From the NCBI GenBank assembly GCA_032622095.1, contig CP136069.1, forward strand, positions 167,826,394-167,890,393: a stretch of DNA of 64,000 nt, read 5' to 3'. The notes beneath the pieces are model-generated. The model was not told where the DNA came from. It saw nothing but the letters and a program-made list of their open reading frames with translations, and searched no databases. Position numbers and translations under genes: made by a program. Below are positions 10,592 to 23,710 of this stretch, piece after piece. This stretch comes from Siphonodentalium dalli (taxonomy: Eukaryota > Mollusca > Scaphopoda > Gadilida > Siphonodentaliidae). Position 1 is the first letter of the stretch. Each line of letters opens with the position of its first letter.

Positions 10592-12730
10592 ATGGAAATT
10601 TATTTAAATGCCTTTGAAATAGCTTTTCCATTAAAACGATCGCGATCAAAATCCACCAAACAGAAACCATGGATTACCAAAGGAATGATGATTTCATCTG
10701 AACATAAATCTAAACTTTTTACCAGAAAGCTTAAGAACCCTTCCGAAAGTAATATAACAGAATACAAAGAATTTTGTAAACTTTTTAATAAAATAAAATG
10801 AGCAAGTAAGACCTTGTACTATAAAAATATGATAAATGAATATAAACATAATATAAAAAAACATGGAAACTGATTGGTGAGATAATGCAACAAAGATCTA
10901 AAAAATTAGAATATCCCATGTCATTCATTATTGGGGGTGTCGAAAGTAGAAATAGGAAAGAAGCTGCTGACGCCTTTAATGAATATTTTTCTAACATTGG
11001 CGCTACTGCGGCTGAGAAAATACCACAAACTTGTAACAAATACTCTTCATACTTATCTACACCTTGTAGTGAAACAATTTTTTTTCATCCCACTACAACG
11101 GAAGAAATTCATACAACGGTTTCCTTAAGTAAAGGGAAGCACAGCATTGACAAAGATGGTCTTAGCTCTTTCATTATGAAGAAAGTTATCTCGGAAATTT
11201 CACAACCCTTATGTCATATTTTCAATCTCTTAATGGAAACAGGAATTATTCCAGAAGACATGAAGATAGCAAAAGTTATACCCATCTTCAAATCAGGCGA
11301 CCAAAAGATAATGGGAAATTATCGCCCAATAAGTATTCTGCCCATTTTTTTCTAAAATCTTAGAAAATATTGTATGTCACAGACTAGTTGTTTTTTTAAA
11401 TAAACATGATACTCTATCATAATCAATATGGGTTTAGAAAAGATCATTCAACAATTCATCCAATTTTGAAGCTACTCTATGATGTGGGTTTGAATAATGA
11501 TAAGAAGGATAAAGATTGTACGCTATCTGTATTTATTGATTTTTCCAAAGCTTTTGACACAATAAATCATGAAATTTTGCTAAATAAACTTGATTCTTAT
11601 GGAATAAGAGGCAAAGCTAATGAGTGGTTTAGAAATTATCTGACAAACAGATACCAATGTGTGGAACTGGAAGGTATGGTTTCTTCTAAACTTCCAATTA
11701 CATGTGGAGTCCCCCAGGTATCTATTGCACGTCAGATTCTTTTTGTTGGTCTATGTTAATGATATGCACAGATCTAATAACCTATCACTTTTATCCTTTG
11801 CTGATGACACAACTGTGTATTCTTCACATCACAACCTTGATTATTTGTATGACTACTTCAACAAAGAGCCTGAACATTGAGACTTGGTGTAGAGCAAACA
11901 AACTGTCATTAAATACAAATAAGACTAAATATATGGTGATACAACCAATAAATGGCCCGTGTGTAGTTGCAAATAGAATGTTGAATATAAATAAACAGCC
12001 GATTGAGAGAATAGGATCCGATTGTCAAGAAAAATCTTTCAAATTTTTAGGTATTCACAATTTCACATAGATGAACATCTGACATTTGAATACCATGTGA
12101 AAGCTGTTTGTGCGAAAATGTCTACTTCTCTGTATGCTATAAATCGAGTAAAAAATTTCCTTTCTTTCGATTGTCTTAGAATGCTATATCTTACCTTAGT
12201 ACATTCTCATGTTCTTTATGGAATTGAGTTATGGGGAAATGCGAGTACTCAAAATCAAGTTATTGTACTACAGAAAAAGGCAATTCGAGCTATTAATAAA
12301 AAACGCTACAATAGTTACACCGAACCATTATTTAAATCTAATAACATTTTGAAGCTGCAGGATGAGTATATGCATCGGATATGTCTATTTATGCATGACT
12401 GGAAATATGTAAATGTTCCCAAATCATTTGTTTTAGAATATATAAAAATCCGAGTATGAGTACTAGGTCTTCAGGAAAAATACAGGAAACAAGAGCTCGC
12501 ATTAAATTCACTGAAAAACTACCCCTCCATGTATTTCCAAAAATTTAGAACACTCTTGACGTTACTCTACAGAATATCCAATCAAAGTCAGGCTTTAAGA
12601 ACAAATTTACCAAATCTATTATTGACAATTATTCTTCGAATATTAAGTGCAAAAACAAGTTTTGTCCAGATTGTACTAAAACGATAGAATTAACTCTAAC
12701 TTTTGGAACTGAACTTCCAATAAGGAAATA
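10592..12730 (+). pseudogene. LINE reverse transcriptase domain, broken
   Basis: Pieces in all three frames give NYRPISILP (about 11320), YGFRKDHST (about 11420), FIDFSKAFDTINHEILL (about 11540), CGVPQ (about 11705) and the catalytic FADD (11797-11808), followed by a C-terminal domain with LTLVHSHVLYGIELWG and a final Cys-containing tail around 12650-12680. At least four frame changes separate these parts, so no functional enzyme can be made. Confidence 0.88.
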
Positions 12731-13179
12731 AATTATAACTATAAAACGACCTTCTCTCGTTAGTAAAATGAATTTTAAAAAATGAGAAGATGTGCCTGAT
12801 GAATTTATATGTAAATGCGTGTATGTATGCGCTTATGTGTGTGTATATGCATGTACGTATTTGTTTTCTTCAATCTTCTGTGTTGTTGAGTGCCTATATT
12901 CAGTGCAAATATTAACTATTTGGTGCAAACTGATTAGAACATTGTCTAGTCTGAACAATTTTATCTCCGAACTTCATAGCTAAAGATTAAAATTTATTAA
13001 TCAAATAATCAAATTGTAAACAACGCAGACTCACACAAAGCCTCGTGTCATTATTATTTCATTATTTTATTATATTAGATGGTTTGAACCCCATCCAGTA
13101 TGTCAATTTTGCATAAATGCCAATTTTGTATAAATTTGTATATCTTCCATATTTTTGTCCATATTTTCCGTTTCCAAAT

Positions 13180-13219
13180 GGTGGCGGCAGGAAGACGACC
13201 ATATGGTCATGCCACCACC
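13180..13219 (+). other. LINE 3' untranslated hairpin
   Basis: GGTGGC pairs with GCCACC and GACCAT with ATGGTC, with AGGAAGAC-type unpaired bases on the 5' side. The same architecture, with different paired bases, occurs in the second LINE at 29066-29106. In related elements such a hairpin serves as the template-recognition site for the reverse transcriptase (inference here). Confidence 0.75.
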
Positions 13220-14023
13220 ATATGACATATTATTGTTTATTATTTAATTATATATGTGTAACGCATTTCATGATGATATGCCATAATAAATATTTACTTA
13301 CTTACTACTTACTATAGCCAATAATCATTTGGGAATGTGGTTATATGTTATGAAGATCACTGTTTCCAATGGAAATATGCATTTATTTTGCGCTGTTGCC
13401 TGTGTGATAAAGACAAACTTGCATGCATGTAAAATTACCCTTAGTTAGGAACTTTCTTGCCTTCTCCGATCTTTGCAGAAAAATGTTCAGTTCGATTCGC
13501 GAATATTCACATGTATTTTAGTTCGATTAGAAACAAAATATTTGCAGGAGCCTAATACATTATTTGCAATTCAGAATAGTGCTCTTCTGAAGATTGTGCC
13601 CCTGCCACTCAGTGCTTCTGCCACACCTGTTTGCGGATATAACTGCATAACATTGAATGAAACAAGTAATTACTAAAACAACTATACGTTAGGAGGTGGA
13701 AATGATTCACAGGTAAATAAATATATTTAAGACAAAATTGATTAATCAGAATTGCAAGAGTCAAGTGAATTGTTAAATAATCAACGAAGATCAGTGCAGT
13801 TCACCCCATAATATGTGCAAGACTCATTCACTATGAGATGCAGCAGTACCATAGCCATCAACACCGATTGGCATGGTATCATTTTATGGACGAGAACCAG
13901 TGACAGCGTGAAATAATCTGCTAGAGAAACTTTTAAAAAAAAATATTATTATCTTCCATCTCTGAGTAGAAATACCAGAATTTTTAAATTAAAAAAAATA
14001 AAAGATTCAATGATCAAACTTAC

Positions 14024-14146
14024 CCTCTCTTCAAAGGAGGCGTGATAGAAATATGTAAGAGGTCTCCCAGCATAAGACTGAACGATATTTCTGCCACACG
14101 CTCCATAATATTTGGGAAAAGGCCAGCCTTCTTCGTATGGAAATGC
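14024..14146 (-). CDS. DIPK2: DIPK2-like protein, coding exon 2
   Basis: A 41-codon exon in phase 0 at both ends: it begins after an acceptor (TTTTGCAG) at 14146 and ends at a consensus donor (GTAAGT) after 14024. Residues read AFPYEEGWPFPKYYGACGR and onward to FEER, closely matching the DIPK2A/DIPK2B segment with EGWPF, KY and GACGR. It continues exon 1 (14778-15386) without a frame break, and the join falls between Gln and Ala in a conserved strand. The following exon, with the C-terminal half of the kinase-like fold, was not found; it should lie at lower coordinates or outside the window. A LINE lies downstream. Confidence 0.88.
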
Positions 14147-14777
14147 CTGCAAAATATAATGCATAATATTCTATCTATCAGGGTATGAACAAGCTCAAAT
14201 TTTCTTTAACCAAATCTTCTTAGAAGAGCTAAATGATATCGAACTGAAATTGAATCAGTAACGGAATTCTTGGGAATAGCTATTGTCAAAGCATAAGTAT
14301 TAAACAAATCCAGCAAGTATAAAATAGCAACGGATGTTCTGTTGGTATTTTATGCTCAAATGAGGTTTTTTCTTTTATATACTCAATCTGGTACAAATTA
14401 ATTATGATAATGTAATGCGAGACCCAATTCAAAAGTTCTTTATCATTGTGGTGACTCAGCAAGCAGCAATATTATGCTTCGTTAAGTTTAGTTGCGAGGA
14501 GGAAAACATAACATAACAACAGTAAGGTAGCTTCAAATATGAAGGGTTGGGCTAAATATGAAGGGTTGAGCTTAATCTTTTTTTGTTGAAAATATATGCA
14601 TCAATTTTATTTACAGTTACACTCTGATTAACTCGAAAACTAGCCACTGCTGTAAAACACAGCGGTCCACTGGCTAGCATCAAACCCATGACACTGAGTT
14701 GACAAATACTACAAGTTGAACACTCTAACCATTGGGCTACCGAGTGACAGCAACCCATTCAGCCATAATTTAGGTAC
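14147..14777 (-). other. DIPK2 intron 1
   Basis: A 631-bp intron with GT (CAG|GTACCT) and AG ends. It contains a tRNA-like SINE at its 5' side. Confidence 0.8.
14570..14757 (-). mobile_element. tRNA-related SINE, family 2
   Basis: Read on the minus strand it has a box A-like TAGCCCAATGGTTAGAGTG, a degenerate box B (GGGTTTGATGC) and an A-run tail near 14576-14584. It sits inside DIPK2 intron 1. Its sequence differs from the SINEs at 4.6 and 50.5 kb. Confidence 0.6.
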
Positions 14778-15386
14778 CTGCAATATGAGGGGTTCTTGAT
14801 TGATTTTTGCAGTTATATAGAGCTGTATTTCATCTGACAAACTGAATGTTCCAGGATCCGGTGAGAGCTGTTTCTTATAATGGGTGATAACTCTGTCCAG
14901 TAGACGATGTGTTGGACAAGAAAACATGCAGTTCAGTCCCTTTATATGATCCAGCTTGAGTCCATTTTTTAACATATCTTTCCCAACTTTTGTCTTGTGC
15001 ATCATTCTTGCCACATCACATCCACGTGACCGATTGGCCTTATCACATATCCAGTCATCAACTTTTTGTAATCGACGATCTAGTGCAAGTTTCTTTATAA
15101 CCAATTTATCTTCAGTTTTCTTGTGATATCCAAAGTAAACGTTTTTTATATCAAAAAGGTCAAAATACCTAAACCTGGACAGTCCAGAGAGTTCTATTTG
15201 TGATTCCTGAAACATGCTGCATATGCTAATTCCATAGCAAACTGGACATTTGTCAATATAAAGAAATGTTTCGTCAGTCATATCTATAATTGAATACCAA
15301 AATGCCACACTAACATATATGAAGGCAAAAAGTCCTGACCAGGCCAAGGTGCACTTGGTTGATATGGACAGTCTGCGCACACGCAT
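14778..15386 (-). CDS. DIPK2: DIPK2-like secretory-pathway pseudokinase, coding exon 1
   Basis: Encodes 203 residues from the ATG at 15386; the upstream reading frame holds no other ATG before an in-frame TAA at 15461. Residues about 13-34 are a hydrophobic signal anchor. Then follow the Cys-rich DKCPVCYG...C motif (from residue 45), the VYFGY strand with a VIKKLALDRRLQ segment, a RGCDVARM Cys region, and NCMFSCPTHRLLDRVITHY, all in the order seen in vertebrate DIPK2A/DIPK2B (family of FAM69/DIPK proteins in the secretory pathway, about 430 residues). The exon ends at CAG|GTACCT in phase 0. Together the two exons cover about the first 244 residues. Paralog A versus B cannot be decided. Confidence 0.9.
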
Positions 15387-17252
15387 CACAAATTGGTCAA
15401 TTGCATAATGTTGGTGGATGCCTAGGTCCGAGTTTTCTGCTTTGCATGTTGTCCAGTGTTACCATTGCACAATGCTAGAATGAATCTGAAGTATAAAATA
15501 ATAAAATGATTGTATCAAACCTAATATGACAATTATAGCGATACAAAATGGTTTGTTTTCTGTGATCGTGTTCTGGGGATGTCAGGGGAGAGATTGAGGT
15601 TCTATTTATAGAAACGTGATTAAAAAGGTACTAGCAATTTCCGTACCGGTTAGACTTTTGCAGAACGTAGGTGTTCGCCGATGTATCTTCGCGGATGTCT
15701 CATTGTTGCAGTATGTAAATTTATGACACCGTAATTGCTTTAGATATTTTGGTGTGAACAATTGCAGACGACTCTTGAAGAGTTTATTGCGGGAATGCAA
15801 TGCATAATATAATGTTCAGGTAACTGTGTTGTACCGTAAGATGGGGTGAGTTCGGACAGCGAGGTTATATACTTCGGACACTATGAATCTCCAAGTGTAC
15901 AAACGTCTAACGCTTTCTTGTGACAAATGCTTTTATACATCCACTTGTGTTTTACTTGTCAGTCAATCATGACCTTCATTTTAACTGGTGTTTGAGCTCG
16001 AATACGTTCCAGATACTACCAGGAACGGTCTATAACGAAGTTGGAAGTTTTTCTTGTTTTTTTTTAAATGTAAGTCTACGTCAAAACATGACGCCCTGAT
16101 AATTACATTAATTGGACGACATATTGAAACCACAATATGGCCGATAAACATGCATGTTCAATTATGTGGTCTAAAATGAGACAAAAAATAACTCAACCTT
16201 TTGGATTTTTCACATTGGAAAAACCCTTATAATTCCTTTGGGGTGATTTTGGACAGTAGCCCAGAGTAAGCATCTTCAGCCATGACCGATACTATAGCCT
16301 ATATATTCTATTTCACTATAAATGAAATTGTCCAGACTTGTAATTATGTATCTTCGTTGGAATGTAGACTAAACGTCTTATTGCGAAGTATCCGGAGTGC
16401 ATTTAATCTGATTAGTAGATTTTTGGTCCGCATTTAGAGGTTTTCTGGTGTGTGAATGAGCAACTTTCAGTGATTAGACGTTTTAACGGAATTAGGAGGT
16501 GGTGCTTTCGTGAAACATTGGAGGCATGATGATTAATTAGTCTCCATAATCGGTGGTGAAAGAAACCTTATCGGATATTATTTCATAATGACTCTCGAGA
16601 TTGTTTGTAAATCTAAATATTAGGGGTTGTCATATCCAGCAGTTGGAAGAACCTGTTGTAAACTCGATGGAAACTGGAACCTAACACGGGGGGTGCAAAT
16701 AGAAGTTACTGGAAGGGGTGCATTTAGAAACTATAGATGACCACCCATAACAGGGACCATCTAGCCGCGTCCCTGCCAACTCATGATTTACCCTGATTTA
16801 ATGTTTCAATTCGTTGTACAGTTCCCGGCCTGTAATGTAGAATAACACAGAATAGCCTTTACTATTAATACGACATTAGAACATAATACACAAACAAACA
16901 TACACGTTTTCACCCTTGCACATGCGCGTCCATGTGGCAGCCTGTCCGAATGATAATTGGGATAATTTCAAGCCGAAAGGGTCAAAATGTGAAGCATATC
17001 ATTCGCTTCTTTGACACCCCAGCTCTGATTTGGCGACATCTCATCGCAGGATCGATCTGCGGCGTTGATACCCGAAATTATGGTGGGTAACCACACTTGG
17101 ACGCATATATTATTTTTGCGAACCGCTCTGTAGGCTAGACAAGTTTATGGTTAATTAAACATATATTTTTCTATTGATACGCGCATTATCCACCATCCAT
17201 GACTGATATTTATGTTTCAAACGAACTGCCTAACGTCAAAAAGTGTCTACCA
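15387..17252. other. DIPK2 upstream region and intergenic
   Basis: 15387-15480 is probably 5' untranslated sequence of DIPK2. Around 15840 the words AAGATGGGGTGAGTTCGGACAG, and weaker copies near 16245 and 16945, suggest an old repeat. No other coding signal is seen. Confidence 0.45.
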
Positions 17253-18924
17253 TCTATATATATATTTGCGAATGTCTGTATGTCTGTGTTCTATATAAAT
17301 TCACAAGGGACCATCTGGATGGCACCAAAGGAGTCTAGGGGTTAGGATTTTCTAAAGTGACGCCGTTGTTGTCAGGGCAGAAAAGAGGAGGGGCAGAAAA
17401 AAATTGTCGCCGATTGCCACGAAACTTATATATAATCATCCCTATGATATAAAAGGAATATGATGGTGTGGTTAAAATATGCCGAGAGTTGCGCCGTTCG
17501 CGTCAGGGATGCCCGGAAGGGGGAGGGGCACCAAAATTGATAAACTACGTTTAGCGCCGAGGGACCATCTAGATGGCAACAAACGGTCTACTAGGGGTAA
17601 CTTTTTACGAGAAAGATAATGGTGCGGGTTAGAATTTTCTAAAATGACGCCGTTGTCAGGGGCAGAAAAGGGGGATGGGTAGAAAAATTGTTTGGCGGCG
17701 ATTGCCACGAAACTTTTATATAATCATTCCCATGATATGAGGATTCTAATGGTATTTTTTAAATATGTCAAACATGGCGCCATTCGCGTCAGGGATGCAC
17801 GGAAGGGGAGAGGGGGGGGGGCCAAAATTAATAAACTAATTTTAGCGCCGATTTCCACCAAATTGATATATATTCTTCTCCGTGATACAAGGAATCTAAT
17901 TGTGCGATTTAGAGACTCCAAACTGATGTCGTTTGGATGAAAGATTGTGGGAGGGGCACTCAATTTGATAAGAATGGGTTTAGTCGCCGATTGCCAACAC
18001 ACTTATAGAATATCATCCCCATGGTATGAGGAGTCTAATATTGTGGCTTAAATCTGTCAAAAGTTTGCATCATTCGAGTCAGGGTTGAACTGAAGGGCAG
18101 AGGGGCACCAAAATTGATACACAATAATTTTCGTTACAATTTCTACCAAAGAGAGACGCTTTCTTATCCATTATCCCAACCGAGAGCTCACATTCGGGTG
18201 GGTTAAAGTTGCTAAATTTCACTGAAAACCAAAGGTGGAAAAATACTCCAAAAATCAAACATGGGGATATAACTTTTTTGACGAGTGGATGTTATTAGGA
18301 GTATCAATGCGCAACTTGAGAGCGATTTCCTGAGTTTTAGAGCGAACGGTTTACTCATGGGGACGCTAAATGTCGTAAAACGTACATACCTCGAACTTAA
18401 TTGTATCTTATATGTGAGCATGGAATAATATTTACCGTTTATATCAATAGTATGACTATTTGTGCACTCAATTGTTTTGTCTGCATTGTGATACAAATTA
18501 TAATGTCTGTAATTTGGCAGAGGTGTCCTTCTTCTCGGTGTGTGTACATAATTGAAGCAGTCTCACAACATAGTTCAGAAGTGTACGGGCAACTCACATG
18601 CTGCTATTTAGTCATGTAAATTGAATTTTCCCAGATAGCATGTGACGTCAAACATCCACTGGGAAAAATTACTTGTGCACAAAGTACCAGAGAAACACAT
18701 TACCTGAGACTTTAGTCAACTACGGATGACAGTGGAAACAAACGAACAAACAGGTGTACATCATGAAAATCAAAACATAAAAGTAGCATCAACGCTAGAA
18801 ATAGGAAGAGAGAAGAATGAATAGAGAGTGGTGAAGCGCAATATATGTAAAACGAGAATCATTGCAAACGTTTAAGTATATGGAAGTATACGAATTTCCC
18901 CCCGGGAATTCGAAAAGCCGCTAG
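17253..18924 (+). mobile_element. non-autonomous Helitron-like element
   Basis: The 5' end TCTATATATATATTTGCG follows an A, and the 3' end is CTAG followed by T, so the element sits between A and T as Helitrons do, with no target duplication. A short GC-containing hairpin (CGAATTTCCC...GGGAATTCG, 18891-18912) ends 8 bases before CTAG. The interior holds a tandem array of about 145-bp units. There is no Rep or helicase frame. Confidence rests on both ends having the expected form; a second copy would settle it. Confidence 0.68.
17400..18140 (+). repeat. tandem array, about 145-bp units, inside the Helitron-like element
   Basis: GCCGATTGCCACGAAAC or close variants occur near 17407, 17696, 17845, 17984 and (degenerate) 18128, with spacings of 139-148 bp or twice that. 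Each unit carries GTCAGGGATGC followed by GGGGAGGGGCACCAAAATT. Open frames on both strands here are periodic shadows. Confidence 0.82.
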
Positions 18925-19790
18925 TTATATTATAATAATTATTATGTTCCTGTCTCAAACATACATACTTATACTATAGGTGCAATTTTAAAATAAACAC
19001 ACAATTATTGTCAACAGGGACCATTGTTCTCACAAGGACAAATAAGATCAAACACAAACGCCGCAGAGACAAATATGTCACAAACATGGCGGAATCGAGA
19101 TCGGCCATCGGAGAATTGTTATAGAATGCGCGCGGGCCAATCGGGTCGCTATTCCAACTCAATCTATCCGTTTTATGTTTGTTTTAATGTTTGCTTTTCA
19201 ATTCAATTCTGAAAGCCGTTTTATGTTCATTCCAATTTCAACATTTTAATTCTATTTTAATTCCAACATTAAAACTTTCAGTAGTAGATTTGTATTTAGC
19301 TTCTTACTTTGAAGTTACAATTAAAATATTGAAGTAAATAAAATATGTTGTACTCGCGACCAAGCACATGCTACTTACATGCCTAGATTATCCTTAGATA
19401 TGAAGCTTTATCATGCATGTACATCAATTTGAAAATTAATTCCTCATAGATGTGGGCTATATGGTTTTGCTGATAGATTCAAATGATGACATCGAATATG
19501 CAGACGGAAAGATGGGGACTGTTACGTATGCCACATAATTTAGTGATGCAAAGACTAAAATCAAGATCAATGCTGAGGTTTATGTTTTCGGAATTTCGAA
19601 AACAAACGATAGCTTATCTAGATGTCATCAGAAACATGCATATGAAATTTGAAATATATCAGATAAAAGATTTTGCTTATATATATCAAATGCAAGATGC
19701 TGCCTATAAAGAGCGTAAACAGGTTTAAGTTATGCAAACATTATACATTATCTGTACAAACAATTTGTACATTATATAAAATGTAATAGC
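18925..19790. other. intergenic with a degenerate satellite relative
   Basis: 19530-19610 (TTTAGTGATGCAAAGACTAA then a TTATGTTTTCGGAATTTC segment) resembles one monomer of the 1.3-3.0 kb satellite. The 81-residue frame over it is therefore not called as a gene. The rest shows nothing. Confidence 0.5.
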
Positions 19791-21972
19791 TATGTGTGAG
19801 CAAACATCTGGCATACTATTTTTAATATGATACCTACTAGCTAAATGTAATTATTAGTGTATACTGCCTGTTGTAATCCATATATTTGCTTGGAACAGGT
19901 GGCATACTGATATAGTCACATAACTGAATAAATTAAACAATCTCCATAAGATACCACATTATTTGTGATTTGAAATTTACTGAACAAATTAAATTATATA
20001 CAGTTGCCTTTTCATTATCATAAGCTGAACATACTAATTGGTATATGGAATGTAATGCTTATTTATATAGACATACTTTTCATTATCATAAGCTCAGCAT
20101 ACTAATTGGTATATGGAATTTAATGCTTATTTATATAAACATATTTGTAAATTGTTTATAATATGCCACCTGCTGGCTAAAAATAAAATATATTTGTGTG
20201 CTGCTTGTCCTGATCCATAAACTGGATTGGAACAAGTTGTATACGGGTATATTTATTGACTGAATAATAATATACTAGTATATTTATTGACTGAATAAAT
20301 AAAACTATATACAATGTTATTTCACTTTCCAAAAGATTCCATATAACATCTGGTCAATGAAACAATTGGTACATTATATGGAACCTAATGACTATGTACA
20401 TACATTTGATACCTTATTTTTTATATACCACCTGTTGGCTAAAAATAAAATATATTTGTGTGCTGCTTGTCCTGATCTATAAACTGGCTTGGAGCAAGTT
20501 GTATACTGGTATATTTATTGACTGAATAATAGCATTCTAGTATTTTTATTGACTGAATTAAACTACATACAATGTTATTTAACTTTTCAAAAGATTACAC
20601 ATAACATCTGGTATATGAAACAATTGATACATTATATGGAACTTAATGTATGATTATGTACATACATTTGGTACCTTATTTATCATATGCCACCTGCTTG
20701 CTGAAATAACATGATAATACATAATACATGTATGTACAAACAATTTGTACATTATATGAAATTTAATAGCTATTTATGTGCAAACATCTGGTATATTATA
20801 TGTTATATGTCACCTGCTGACTAAATATAAAATATTATTGTATGCTGCTTATTATAATCCATGTATTGGCTTGGAACAAGTGTCATACTAGTATATTCAT
20901 ATAACTGCTGAATATTATATGAAATTTAATAGCTATTTATGTGTAAACATCTGCTATATTATATGTTATACAACACCTGCTGACTAAATATAAAATATTA
21001 TTGTATACTGCTTGTTATAATGCATATATTGGCTTGGAACAAGAGGCATACTAGTATATGCATATAACTGCTGAACATTATATGAAATTTAATAGCTATT
21101 TATGTGCAAACATATGGTATATTATATGTTATAGACACCTGTTGACTAAATATGCAATATTATTGTATGCTACTTGTTATAATCCATATGTTGGCTTGGA
21201 ACAAATGGCATACTAGCATATTCATATAACTGCTGAACATTATATGAAATTTATTAGCTATTTGTGTGCAGATATCTGGTATATTATATGTTATATGACA
21301 CCTGCTGGCTAAATATAAAATATTATTGTATGCTGCTCGCTATAATCCATATATTGACTTGGAGCAAGTGGCATACTAGTATATTCATATAACTGCTGAA
21401 TATTATATGAAATTTAATAGCTATTTATGTGCAGACATCTGGTATATTATATGTTCTATGACACCTGCTGACTAAATATAAGATATTATTGTATGCTGCT
21501 TGTTATAATCCATATATTGGCCTGGAACAAGTGGCATACTAATATATTCATATAACTTAATAAATTAAACTATATCCAAACGATACCACACTATTTGTTA
21601 TTTGAAGTTTACTTAACAAATTAAATTATATGCAGTTGCCTTTTCATTACAATAGGCTCTACTTACTAACTAGTATATGATATGTAATACTTATTTATAT
21701 ACACACATTCAGTATATTGCTTGCTATATGCCACCTGCTGTATATATTTATGAAAAAGATATATATTTCTAAAAAAAAACAAAAAAAGACTTGCAAAGAA
21801 ATATTTAAGGAACTTTAACTTTTAAACTGTCACAATAAATGCATCATATGCCCACCCCCACAAACTACACTAAGACACATGACACTATATATGACACCTG
21901 CTGTATATATTTATAAAAAAGATATATATTTCTAAAAAATAAATCAAACAAAAAAGACTTGCAAAGAAATAT
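19791..21972 (+). repeat. satellite array, 163-bp monomers with larger older units
   Basis: CACCTGCTG with flanking similarity recurs at 20811, 20974, 21136, 21299, 21462, then 21732 and 21895: period 162-163 bp in the younger part. The older part (20166, 20427, 20689) has a period of about 261 bp and includes TTTATTGACTGAATAA blocks. The whole is extremely AT-rich with no coding frames. Confidence 0.9.
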
Positions 21973-21976
21973 TTAA

Positions 21977-22915
21977 GGACTTTGCTAACCCAATTTTCCC
22001 CAAATTTTATGGAGTCAAAATAAAGGTTTATGTTCACTTTTATTAGTGATCACAGTAACCAAACCCATGAATGCAACATTTTAAGAGTATAAGTCATGGT
22101 GGAGCATGTTAGAAATACTAAATGTGAACTTTATAGAGGTTAAAAAAAAAAAATTCGAACCCAAATCCAACAAACACAAAGTCCATATCTAAGAACAAAA
22201 TATGGGAATATGTGATGAACACTGTGGAGAATGATGAACAATAAAAATATATTCATATTTACCAAGCATTCTTTGAAAAATATATTCAGAACCACTTGTT
22301 TGCAAATGGTAGATTAACTTTCTCAGTAGTGCTGTCCAGAAGATGACACTTGATGGGTGGATTATGGGTCACCTTGTACCCAGTCTTGCTGGGATTGTTA
22401 TCAGCCTGTGTGCCAGTCTGTGGCCACTGGACCATAAGGGATTAGTCCATGATTGCTGACCTATTTAGTGGTTACAGGGTGGTCTGCTAAATTGAAGCTT
22501 AATAAATTATTTTGTCAACTCACCACTGTCAATAGTTAACCAATCGCTCTCAGTTAGCCATGTTGGGGAAATAATTCTGGCATTTGTTAACAACTGGTTC
22601 TATGTAATGTTTTCAAAGAACACTTGGTAAATATGAATATATTTTTATTGTTCATCATTCTTCACAGTATTCACTACTCATTTCCATATCTTTTTCTTAG
22701 AAATTGATTTTGTTTTTGTTGGATTTGGGTTCGAAAAAAATATTTTTTAAAACTTCTATAAAGTTCACACTTTGTATTTCTTAGATAATCACCACTAATT
22801 ATACTGTTAAAATGGTCCATCCATGGGTTTGGTTGCTGTGCTTACCAATAAAAGTGAGCACAATCCATTATTTTGACTCCATCAAATTTGGGTTGAAATT
22901 GGGTTTGCAAAGTCC
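21977..22915. mobile_element. TTAA-flanked MITE, family C, long inverted repeats
   Basis: The ends read GGACTTTGCTAACCCAATTT and, reverse complemented, GGACTTTGCAAACCCAATTT. Imperfect inversion continues about 300 bp inward, past AACCCAAATCCAACAAA. TTAA lies directly outside both ends (21973-21976, 22916-22919). The satellite unit just before (21732-21894) gives the uninterrupted sequence, showing that the insertion site was a single TTAA. The central part codes for nothing. Confidence 0.92.
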
Positions 22916-22919
22916 TTAA

Positions 22920-23706
22920 GTAACTTTAACTGTTAAACTGTCACAATAAATGAATCATATGCCCCTACCCCGCTAACTACACTAAGACAAATGACAGAGC
23001 ACACTAATTATTAGGGAACACATGGCAAGACCCTCATTACAAAGTATTGTTGATGAAAAATCAGTTAAATCATCAATTCCCTCAAAAGAATATTAACCCT
23101 CCACCACCCATAAATAATCATTACATTCAGAAACCCCTTATTATTCTTCAATAATATCATTAACCCAACCAGGCCGATCATACTATACAATAATCATCAA
23201 AGTCAATTATGAGTCCCCCACCCCATCAAACATATCCAGGCAATTAATTATGTATGAACCACAGGCACGTTGGGGAGGGGGCACATGTACATGCAGCACG
23301 TGTACATGTATAACGCTATAGGAACTTACTAATCCGACTGCAAATCAGCACACAAAATCTACCTCAACATTGACAAATATAACTCTCCGTGTGTCCCTTT
23401 CTGTGAAAACTGGCAGCAATATAACAAAATAAGAACATCAAGCATTCGTGAAAATTATCCTCGAAGTTGTCGCCGTTGAATAAATAAAGAGAATTCACTG
23501 CATGGCCAAAAAAACAGACACATTCATACCATACGCATCAAACGCACGACTACCTCAATTGATACCCGTCCAATTGACCCACGTACACTAAATAACGCAG
23601 ATAAAGATAGCAGTCAATCTATTTGGATCCGTCAGATCGACAAGATACAACGACCTGGATGTAGGAACAATATACACGCGGAGCACATAGCAGTCCACTA
23701 TCTATT
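22920..23706. other. end of satellite unit, then intergenic
   Basis: 22920-23005 is the remainder of the interrupted satellite monomer. 23006-23706 shows no gene or repeat that I recognise. Confidence 0.5.
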
Positions 23707-23710
23707 TTAA

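Larger units (their letters stand above)
9552..13313 (+). mobile_element. decayed non-LTR retrotransposon (LINE), CR1/Jockey-type group
   Basis: An apurinic-type endonuclease part is followed by a reverse transcriptase part, then a 3' untranslated region with a hairpin (13180-13219) and a TTACT-rich tail at 13290-13313. No RNase H domain is visible. The order EN-RT, the SKAFDTI and FADD motifs and the short 3' microsatellite tail fit the CR1/Jockey supergroup; I cannot fix the clade by eye. The element is dead: it has two in-frame TGA codons and several frameshifts. It lies in the DIPK2 gene's downstream intron or beyond the gene. Confidence 0.88.
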
